A stretch of 8,547 nt of DNA, from NCBI GenBank assembly GCA_018663165.1, contig JABJES010000056.1, positions 1 to 8,547 of the forward strand. Reading direction: 5' to 3'. A program made the translations under genes and the position numbers. How positions within the stretch are numbered: the stretch's first letter is position 1; each line of letters starts with the position of its first letter. Shown piece after piece: positions 1 through 5,840 of this stretch. The notes under the pieces are model-generated. The model was not told the DNA's origin and did not search any database. It worked only from the letters and a program-made list of their open reading frames with translations. The DNA comes from Rhodospirillaceae bacterium. Lineage in GTDB: Bacteria > Pseudomonadota > Alphaproteobacteria > UBA11136.

Positions 1-140
1 ATTGCCGCCAGCACCGGATCGACCGGGATCACCCGACCAATGAAAAAAGTGACCAGCAGCAGACCGAGAAAGGTCAGACCCAGAGCGGTGATCGAGCGAA
101 GAGCGGCCCGGACAACCCGGCGGATCACTGAAAAACTCAC
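1..140 (-). CDS. ABC transporter permease, DppB/OppB type (N-terminal fragment, runs off the window)
   Basis: Only the first 46 codons are inside the window. They read MSFSVIRRVVRAALRSITAL and continue through a hydrophobic stretch into FFIGRVIPVDPVLAAI. A short basic N-terminus, one membrane helix (about residues 18-36) and an IPVDP turn is the usual start of the first permease of dipeptide/oligopeptide-type importers (BPD_transp_1 family). This subunit would form half of the inner-membrane channel for the solute delivered by the binding protein encoded just upstream. The start is GTG at 140-138. It overlaps the TGA stop of the binding-protein gene (139-137) as GTGA, so the two are probably translationally coupled. 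The conserved EAA loop lies outside the window, so the family is inferred from the N-terminus and from context. The second permease and ATPases would be expected further left. Confidence 0.8.
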   Translation of the reverse strand, partial: MSFSVIRRVVRAALRSITALGLTFLGLLLVTFFIGRVIPVDPVLAA

Positions 141-1750
141 GGTTTCTCCCCTTTTCCGTCCTTGGTGGCAAAGCGGTAGAAATTGCTGTCGAAACTCGGC
201 CCCCAGATGATGCCCGAGACATCTTCGGCCTCTGCAACCAGATCAACCCCCTGAAAGAGGATGACGAAGGGAGATGTCGCCAGCATACGCCTCTGGATGT
301 CGTGATACATGGCCTCACGGGTCGCAGCATCGCCCTCAAGGATAGCGGCACCTGTCAGGGCGGTGAGCCCTGTATCAGTCCAGCTATTGCGCCAGGCCAG
401 AGTGCGGAACATGGCGTCTGGGCCATTATCGGTATTGGCAGCAAAGGCATCGGCATTGGAATGGGGGTCTTGGTAATCGATCCCCCATTCGCCGAGAAAG
501 ATGTCGTGATTGCGGGCGCGGTATTTGGTCAGAACCTGTTTGTCGTCACCGGTGAGGATCTCTAACCGGATACCGGCTTGAGAGAACCCGGCCTGAAGCG
601 CCTGGGCGATTTCAATATTGGGCGAGCCGTGGCGGGTATCCAGCGTCAGATCAAACCCATCCCCATAGCCCGCCTCTGCCAAAAGAGTGCGGGCCAGGGC
701 CGGATCAAAGCCATAAGGCGTCTCATTGAGCGCCCCGAAAAGCCCGCGGGGAATGATGGTCTGATGGATCACCCCCTTGTCGCGCACGATATGGTCGGCA
801 ATGCCCTGATAATTGACCAGATATTTAAACGCCTCGACAACCTTTGGGTCGGCCAAAACCGGGTTTTTCTGGTTGAGGCCGAGATAAAGCATCATCCCCT
901 TGGGCACATGGCGCAGACGGATTGCCGGATCACCTTTAAGCCCGTCGGCCTGATCCGGGGTCAAATCCCGGGCCACATCCACATCGCCCTTTTCCAGCAT
1001 CAGGCGCTGGGTGGCCGGTTCGGCAATATGCTGGAAGACCAGACGGCGCATAATCGGCGCGCCGCCCCAATATTCCGGCCAGCCCTCAAGAATGGCGTAT
1101 TCATTGGCCCGCCAGGATTTCAGAACAAAGGGGCCGGAACCGGCGGAATGGCGTTTGAGCCATCTGTGGCCCAGATCGCCGTCTTGCTCATGGGCCAGCA
1201 CGGCCCGGCGCTCAAGCACCGAGCCTATCCCAGAGGTGAGGCAATAAAGCAGGAAGGTCGGCGCATAGGGTTTGTCGAGCTCAATGACGAGGGTTGCGTC
1301 ATCGTCTTCGACATAAATCTTTTCGCCGACGTTTTCACGAGTGAGGCCGAACTGGCCGAGAATGAAGGAGGGCGATTTATTGAGCATAATCACCCGGCGC
1401 AGGGACCAGGCGGCGTCTTCTGCGGTGACGGGATTGCCGGAATGAAAGCGCATATCAGGGCGCATCTTAAAGCGAAAGATTCGGCCATCCGCCGATACCT
1501 CCCAGCTCTCTGCTGCGCCGCCGTAGAGCTTTGTTACGTCTTCCGGGTCAAAGGCGACCAGCCGGTCATAGATATTGGCGATGATCTCGGCCCCGGAGAA
1601 CTCGAAAACCTCTGCCGGGTCCAGGGAGATCACATCGTCGATGCGCTTGGCCACCACCAGCACATCATCAGGCGGGGGTGCGGCATTAAGCGCCGACGGA
1701 AGAGAAAACAGAAAAAGCGCTGCAAGAGTGAGGGCCGACAACCGTTTCAT
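137..1750 (-). CDS. ABC transporter periplasmic substrate-binding protein, family 5 (SBP_bac_5)
   Basis: The 537-residue protein is the solute receptor of a dipeptide/oligopeptide/nickel-type ABC importer. It starts with a Sec signal peptide (MKRLSALTLAALFLFSLPSA, cleavage probably near ALNA, residues 20-23). It has no lipobox cysteine, so it should be soluble in the periplasm. The mature part shows the family-5 pattern: SLDPAEVFE (42-50), a YDRLV segment (61-65), and RFHSGNPVTAEDAAWSLRR (101-119), the best-known signature region of the family. Length is normal. The ATG at 1750 is preferred over an upstream TTG at 1798 because the signal peptide begins there, a GAGGAGGG Shine-Dalgarno lies 12 nt upstream, and a promoter points to a transcript start near 1797. 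The permease gene overlaps its 3' end. The substrate cannot be read from sequence; peptides are the default. Divergence from a sulfur amino acid operon makes a sulfur-containing peptide such as glutathione possible, but that is speculation. Confidence 0.9.
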   Translation of the reverse strand: MKRLSALTLAALFLFSLPSALNAAPPPDDVLVVAKRIDDVISLDPAEVFEFSGAEIIANIYDRLVAFDPEDVTKLYGGAAESWEVSADGRIFRFKMRPDMRFHSGNPVTAEDAAWSLRRVIMLNKSPSFILGQFGLTRENVGEKIYVEDDDATLVIELDKPYAPTFLLYCLTSGIGSVLERRAVLAHEQDGDLGHRWLKRHSAGSGPFVLKSWRANEYAILEGWPEYWGGAPIMRRLVFQHIAEPATQRLMLEKGDVDVARDLTPDQADGLKGDPAIRLRHVPKGMMLYLGLNQKNPVLADPKVVEAFKYLVNYQGIADHIVRDKGVIHQTIIPRGLFGALNETPYGFDPALARTLLAEAGYGDGFDLTLDTRHGSPNIEIAQALQAGFSQAGIRLEILTGDDKQVLTKYRARNHDIFLGEWGIDYQDPHSNADAFAANTDNGPDAMFRTLAWRNSWTDTGLTALTGAAILEGDAATREAMYHDIQRRMLATSPFVILFQGVDLVAEAEDVSGIIWGPSFDSNFYRFATKDGKGEKP

Positions 1751-1803
1751 GGGGCGCGGGCACCCTCCTCTGCCTGAATTGACCGGAATTTTCACCAAGG
1801 ACG

Positions 1804-1832
1804 ATGATCGGGAGGCGGGAGGAAACTGTCAA
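1804..1832 (-). promoter_or_regulatory. Candidate sigma-70 promoter for the binding-protein operon
   Basis: Reading the minus strand, a perfect -35 box TTGACA (1832-1827) is followed after 17 nt by GATCAT (1809-1804), a 4/6 match to the -10 consensus. Transcription would begin near 1797, giving a 5' leader of roughly 47 nt before the ATG at 1750. This fits the chosen start codon and excludes the TTG at 1798. Seen by eye only; the -10 is imperfect. Confidence 0.45.
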
Positions 1833-1857
1833 GCCGTGTAATCCCCTATTCCCCGCC

Positions 1858-1886
1858 TTGCTTTGCCTGATACTACAGGCTAGATT
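1858..1886 (+). promoter_or_regulatory. Candidate promoter for the cysK-sseA-metC operon, with a palindrome in the spacer
   Basis: TTGCTT (1858-1863) and TAGATT (1881-1886) are separated by 17 nt and lie 30 nt upstream of the cysK ATG. The matches are weak (3/6 and 4/6). The spacer holds a perfect inverted repeat GCCTG-6 nt-CAGGC (1865-1880), which could be an operator for a regulator of sulfur metabolism. No specific regulator is identifiable. Confidence 0.3.
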
Positions 1887-1915
1887 GCGCGAACTCATAA
1901 TTACACAGCAATCTT

Positions 1916-2923
1916 ATGACATATTTAGATGGTTTTACATCTGCAATTGGTAATACATCCCTGATCCGCCTACGAGCGGCCTCAGAAGAAACCGGCTGCA
2001 CCATTCTCGGCAAGGCGGAGTTCCTTAACCCCGGCGGCTCGATCAAGGACCGCACCGCCCTTTATATTGTCCGCGAAGCGGAAAAACGCGGCGAGCTCAA
2101 GCCCGGTGGGGTAATCGTCGAAGGCACGGCGGGCAATACGGGCATCGGCCTGACTCTCGTCGGCAATGCGCTCGGCTATCGCTCGGTGATCGTCATGCCC
2201 GACACCCAGAGCCAGGAAAAGAAAGACATGCTGCGCCTGATCGGGGCCGAGCTGCATCTGGTCCCGGCCGTCCCCTATAAGGACCCGATGAATTACATCC
2301 GCTATTCCGAGCGGTTGGCGGCCGAAATCGCGGGAAGCGAGGAAAACGGCGCGATCTGGGCCAACCAGTTCGACAATACAGATAACCGCAAGGCCCATTA
2401 TGAGGGCACCGGGCGCGAAATCTGGGAGCAATTAGGCGGCAAGATCGACGCCTTTACTTGTGCTGTGGGGACCGGCGGCACCCTGGCCGGGGTCGGTCAG
2501 GCCTTAAAAGAGCGTAACAAGGATATCCAGATCGTCCTCTCCGACCCCATGGGATCGGCCCTGTTCAATTATTACGACCACGGGGAATTAAAGGCGGAAG
2601 GTAATTCGATCACCGAAGGGATTGGCCAGGGGCGGATCACCGCCAATCTGGAAGGCGCACCGATCGACGAGGCCCAGCAGATCAGCGATGGCGAGGCTTT
2701 GCCGGTGATCTTTGATCTGGTCAAAAACGAGGGACTGGTGCTCGGCGGGTCATCTGGAATTAACGTTGCCGGCGCGATCAGGCTTGCCAAAAAACTGGGA
2801 CCGGGGCATACCATCGTTACGGTGCTCGCCGATGGCGGCTCGCGCTATCAGAGCAAGCTTTTCAACCCGGATTTTTTGGCCGGAAAAGAATTGCCAGCCC
2901 CATCGTGGCTTGAGAAAAAATAG
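1916..2923 (+). CDS. cysK: Cysteine synthase A (O-acetylserine sulfhydrylase)
   Basis: A PLP-dependent enzyme of fold type II, 335 residues, that makes cysteine and acetate from O-acetylserine and sulfide in the cytoplasm. The PLP-binding lysine is K44 in NPGGSIKDR (38-46). The substrate/PLP loop is EGTAGNTGIGLT (69-80), the phosphate-gripping glycine loop is GTGGT (185-189), and GGSSGINVAGA (277-287) carries the serine that contacts the PLP ring nitrogen. ANQFDNTDNRKAHYEGTG (149-166) is also characteristic. The EGTAGNTG form, rather than E. coli's TSGNTG, and a length slightly above 310-325 residues are in my recollection usual for an alphaproteobacterial branch; this is not checked. The ATG has no clear Shine-Dalgarno, but the N-terminus (GFTSAIGNTSLIRL) aligns with the family, so the start is sound. 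First gene of a likely operon with sseA and metC. A cystathionine beta-synthase role is a less likely alternative. Confidence 0.93.
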   Translation: MTYLDGFTSAIGNTSLIRLRAASEETGCTILGKAEFLNPGGSIKDRTALYIVREAEKRGELKPGGVIVEGTAGNTGIGLTLVGNALGYRSVIVMPDTQSQEKKDMLRLIGAELHLVPAVPYKDPMNYIRYSERLAAEIAGSEENGAIWANQFDNTDNRKAHYEGTGREIWEQLGGKIDAFTCAVGTGGTLAGVGQALKERNKDIQIVLSDPMGSALFNYYDHGELKAEGNSITEGIGQGRITANLEGAPIDEAQQISDGEALPVIFDLVKNEGLVLGGSSGINVAGAIRLAKKLGPGHTIVTVLADGGSRYQSKLFNPDFLAGKELPAPSWLEKK

Positions 2924-2954
2924 TTAAACGACAATCTATTAGAGAGTGGCCTTA

Positions 2955-3809
2955 ATGCAATATGTAAATAAAGATTCTCTGGTTTCCCCCCAGTGGCTGA
3001 ACGAAAATCTGGGTGCCCCGGATCTACGCGTCGTTGACGCCACCTGGTTCATGCCGTGTTCCGAGCGCGATGCCAGGGCCGAATACGACGCGGCCCATAT
3101 TCCCGGTGCCGTGTTCTTTGATATCAACGAGATCAGCGATACCGAAAGCGACCTGCCCCATATGCTGCCCGAGGCTGAAAAGATGTCAGCCCGCGCTCGC
3201 GCCCTGGCGCTGGGCGACGGCATCCGCATCGTCATTTATGATCGCCACGGACTGTTCAGCGCCGCTCGCGTGTGGTGGATGTTCCGGGTCTTTGGCCATG
3301 AAGACGTGGCGATCCTCGACGGCGGCCTGCCGAAATGGGAGGCCGAAGGCCTGCCCATGGATTCCCATCCAGACGCCCCCCGGGAACGCCATTTATCGGC
3401 CCGCCTCAATCATTTTCTGCTCACCGACCGGGACCATGTGCTGGCCAATATCGACAGCGGCAAGGCGCAGGTGCTCGACGCGCGCAGCAAACCACGCTTT
3501 AGCGGCGAGGAACCCGACCCCCGTTCCGGTATCCGCTCAGGGCATATTCCAGGCAGCCTCAACCTCCCCTATTTCGAGGTCAGCGATTCCGATTCCGGGC
3601 TGATGCTCAATGCTGCAGATTTGACGGCAAAATTTGAGCAAGCCGGAATCGACCTCAAAAAGCCGGTCATTACCACCTGTGGATCGGGCATTACCGCCTG
3701 CGTGCTGGCCTTCGGCCTGCATCTCCTCGGCCATAAGAATGTCGCCGTTTATGACGGTTCCTGGGCCGAATGGGGTGGCAGTGATGATTTGCCGATAGAA
3801 AGCGTCTAG
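2955..3809 (+). CDS. sseA: 3-mercaptopyruvate sulfurtransferase (tandem rhodanese)
   Basis: The enzyme transfers the sulfur of 3-mercaptopyruvate to cyanide or thiol acceptors through a cysteine persulfide. The 284 residues form two rhodanese domains, about 8-135 and 160-280. The N-terminal domain shows RVVDATWFMP (25-34), AAHIPGAVFFDI (46-57) and DGGLPKW (122-128). The C-terminal one has VLDARSKPRF (173-182), SGHIPGSLNLPY (195-206) and the active-site loop CGSGITA (242-248) with nucleophile C242. This six-residue loop marks mercaptopyruvate enzymes; classical thiosulfate rhodaneses have CRxGx[R/T]. R181 and R190 match the substrate-binding pair R178/R187 of E. coli SseA. The ATG at 2955 is chosen over an in-frame GTG at 2946 because AGAGAG lies 8 nt upstream of it and nothing suitable precedes the GTG. 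It sits 31 nt after cysK and 43 nt before metC, fitting a shared transcript for cysteine metabolism. Confidence 0.93.
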   Translation: MQYVNKDSLVSPQWLNENLGAPDLRVVDATWFMPCSERDARAEYDAAHIPGAVFFDINEISDTESDLPHMLPEAEKMSARARALALGDGIRIVIYDRHGLFSAARVWWMFRVFGHEDVAILDGGLPKWEAEGLPMDSHPDAPRERHLSARLNHFLLTDRDHVLANIDSGKAQVLDARSKPRFSGEEPDPRSGIRSGHIPGSLNLPYFEVSDSDSGLMLNAADLTAKFEQAGIDLKKPVITTCGSGITACVLAFGLHLLGHKNVAVYDGSWAEWGGSDDLPIESV

Positions 3810-3819
3810 GAGCGCCCCC

Positions 3820-3843
3820 ATGACTTTCGGCGAGAGGATTTAA
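3820..3843 (+). other. Seven-codon reading frame (MTFGERI) between sseA and metC, in frame with metC
   Basis: AGGAG (3808-3812), which overlaps the sseA TAG stop, lies 7 nt before an ATG at 3820. That frame reads MTFGERI and stops at TAA (3841-3843). It is in frame with metC, whose ATG is only 9 nt past the stop. This ribosome site is stronger than the one for metC itself. It may be a translated mini-leader that feeds ribosomes to metC by reinitiation, or the remnant of an older, longer metC N-terminus cut by a nonsense change. The peptide itself resembles nothing I know. Confidence 0.3.
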
Positions 3844-3852
3844 AGAGCCGGG

Positions 3853-5055
3853 ATGAGCCGCAATAAGGGCAAAGCCCCCAAAGCACCAAAAACTCAGGTA
3901 ACCACCGCCGGGCGCGATCCCTTCGCCAATTTCGGCATCGTCAATCCGCCGGTCTATCACGCCTCAACGGTTCTGTTTAAAACCCTTGCCGACCTCAACG
4001 ACGCGGTCAAAAAGCCTTTCGATGGGGTCTATTACGGCCGTTTCGGCACCCCCACCACCTTTGCCTTTGAAGAGGCCGTGGCCGAGATTGCCGGCGGCGA
4101 CAAGGCCATTGCCACCTCTTCCGGCCTGGCCGCCATCACCTGCGCCCTGACCGCCTTCCTTAAAAGCGGTGACCATGTGTTGATGGTCGATACGGTCTAT
4201 CAGCCGACCCGCAAATTCTGTGATGAGATGCTTAAAGGGTTCGGAATCGAGACCACCTATTACGACCCTCTGATCGGCGGCGATATTGCTCAATTGATCC
4301 GCGATAATACGAAACTGATCTTTCTCGAATCGCCAGGGTCCCTGACCTTTGAGGTTCAAGACGTGCCGGCGATTGTGGCGGCCGCCAAAGCAAAGGGCGT
4401 TCTCACCCTGCTCGACAACACCTGGGGCACGCCGCTTAACTTCAAGGCCTTCGATAAGGGGATCGATATTTCACTGGAAGCCGCGACCAAATATATCGTC
4501 GGCCATGCGGACGCCATGCTGGGCATCATCATCTGCCGGGAAAAACACTATAAGCAGCTGAAATCCACCGTCGTCACCTTAGGCAATTCCCCCGGCCCCG
4601 ATGATTGCTATCTCGGCCTGCGGGGCCTGCGCACCCTTGATGTGAGACTGGCCCGCCATGGGGAAACCGGATTGCAACTGGCGAAATGGCTGGAAAGTCG
4701 CGATGAGGTCGAGCGGGTCATCCACCCGGCCCTTCCCAATGATCCCGGCTATCCGTTATGGAAGCGGGATTTCACCGGAACCTGCGGCCTGTTTGCGATG
4801 ATCCTTAAACCGGTGTCGGACAGCGCCCTTGCCGCCATGCTCGACGAGATGGACCTGTTCTCCATGGGCTTTAGCTGGGGCGGCTTTGAGAGCCTGATCC
4901 TGCCGATCAAACCCGAATATTGCCGTACGGAAACGCCTTGGCCACCGGCGGGCTCAAAGGGCGGGCCATTGTTGCGCCTTCACGCCGGGCTTGAGGATAT
5001 TGACGATCTGATCGCCGATCTTGAAGCCGGGTTTGCCCGGCTTGCGGCCACCTAA
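3853..5055 (+). CDS. metC: Cystathionine beta-lyase (PLP-dependent)
   Basis: The enzyme cleaves cystathionine to homocysteine, pyruvate and ammonia in methionine synthesis; family members can also desulfurate cysteine. The 400 residues have the Cys/Met-metabolism fold. YGRFGTPT (61-68) supplies Y61 and R63, which contact the cofactor phosphate of the neighbouring subunit. SSGLAAI (89-95) is the phosphate loop, TVYQPT (114-119) holds stacking Y116, and LLDNTW (186-191) has D188 for the pyridine nitrogen. SLEAATKYIVGHADAMLG (207-224) holds PLP lysine K213. The ATKYxVGHxDAM form is that of MetC (E. coli K210) and argues against cystathionine gamma-synthase. The start ATG at 3853 has a modest AAAGAG 5 nt upstream, and TTAGRDPFANFGIVNPPVYH (17-36) begins the conserved region. 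Third gene of the cysK-sseA operon. Its TAA overlaps the end of convergent znuB by 4 nt, leaving no room for a terminator. Confidence 0.93.
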   Translation: MSRNKGKAPKAPKTQVTTAGRDPFANFGIVNPPVYHASTVLFKTLADLNDAVKKPFDGVYYGRFGTPTTFAFEEAVAEIAGGDKAIATSSGLAAITCALTAFLKSGDHVLMVDTVYQPTRKFCDEMLKGFGIETTYYDPLIGGDIAQLIRDNTKLIFLESPGSLTFEVQDVPAIVAAAKAKGVLTLLDNTWGTPLNFKAFDKGIDISLEAATKYIVGHADAMLGIIICREKHYKQLKSTVVTLGNSPGPDDCYLGLRGLRTLDVRLARHGETGLQLAKWLESRDEVERVIHPALPNDPGYPLWKRDFTGTCGLFAMILKPVSDSALAAMLDEMDLFSMGFSWGGFESLILPIKPEYCRTETPWPPAGSKGGPLLRLHAGLEDIDDLIADLEAGFARLAAT

Positions 5056-5840
5056 GCTATACGGCGGGAAAACGGCGTTGAGACGATAAAGAAGGCAATC
5101 GCCGCCATGACGATGGCGGGGCCCGACGGCAGATCCCAGTAAAACGACGCCCATAATCCAAGAGCAACAGCAACAGCGCCGATCAAGGCACCGACCGCCG
5201 CCATGGCTTCGGGCGTTGTGGCAAAGCGCCGGGCGCAAGCGGCGGGAATAATAAACAGCGACGTTACCAGCAACAGGCCAACGATCTTCATCGCCAATCC
5301 GACGACCAGGGCCAACAGCAACATGAAGACAAGGCGCGTGCGCTCAACCTTGACCCCCTCGACCCTGGCCAGATCGGCATGGATGGTGAGGGACAAAAGC
5401 GGTCGCCAGATTATCAGGAGAATCGCCAGCGCCGCCCCGCCGCCGCCATAGATCAGCAGAATATCACTTGGCCCCAAGGCCAGAATATCGCCAAAAAGAT
5501 AGGCCATAAGGTCGATCCGCAACTTGTCCTGAAGGGCGATAACGATCAGACCGAGCGCCAAAGCGCCATGGGCAAGAATGCCGAGAATGGTGTCGCTGGA
5601 AAGCGCCTGTTGGCGCTCAAACCATGAGAGAGTGAGGGCGCTGAGGCCGCAGATGACGAGAATGGCGACGGTGATATTGATCTCAAACAGGAACCCCAGG
5701 GCGATACCAAGGATTGCCGCATGGGCCAGTGCGGCGCCGAAATAAGCCATGCGCCGCCACACCACGAAGGCGCCAAAAGGAGCGGCGATCATCGCCAATC
5801 CGACGCCGCCGAGAAGAGCGCGAAACACCAGATCATCCAT
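5052..5840 (-). CDS. znuB: Zinc ABC transporter permease ZnuB
   Basis: This 262-residue inner-membrane protein is the channel of the high-affinity zinc importer (ABC-3 permease family) and would work as a dimer with two ZnuC domains. About eight membrane helices are visible (roughly 6-28, 34-52, 55-73, 85-103, 127-147, 172-200, 214-234, 238-256). Family hallmarks are the MAYFGAALAHAAILGIALG segment (31-49) and VGLLLVTSLFIIPAACA (187-203). Length is typical. A longer open frame reaches 6002, but it only reads the zur-znuC gene out of frame. The true start is the ATG at 5840, which overlaps the zur-znuC stop as ATGGATGA and has GAGGA about 8-9 nt upstream within the His-tail codons. Expression is therefore likely coupled to zur-znuC. 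Its TAG stop overlaps the convergent metC stop. The zinc assignment (rather than manganese) rests on the adjacent Zur, ZnuA and operator. Confidence 0.93.
   Translation of the reverse strand: MDDLVFRALLGGVGLAMIAAPFGAFVVWRRMAYFGAALAHAAILGIALGFLFEINITVAILVICGLSALTLSWFERQQALSSDTILGILAHGALALGLIVIALQDKLRIDLMAYLFGDILALGPSDILLIYGGGGAALAILLIIWRPLLSLTIHADLARVEGVKVERTRLVFMLLLALVVGLAMKIVGLLLVTSLFIIPAACARRFATTPEAMAAVGALIGAVAVALGLWASFYWDLPSGPAIVMAAIAFFIVSTPFSRRIA

Noticed and set aside
578..1777. 399-codon open frame on the plus strand opposite the binding-protein gene
   Set aside because: It is exactly antisense to a clear family-5 binding protein; its translation shows no domain or signal and is rich in residues expected from reversed codons.
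1751..1798. Longer binding-protein start at TTG 1798 or GTG 1795
   Set aside because: These would place extra residues before a clean signal peptide and coincide with the predicted transcript start; ATG 1750 has a strong Shine-Dalgarno.
3013..3603. 196-codon frame overlapping sseA in another phase
   Set aside because: The sseA frame carries all the rhodanese motifs; this one is low-complexity and rich in Pro, Ala, Ser and Cys with no motif.
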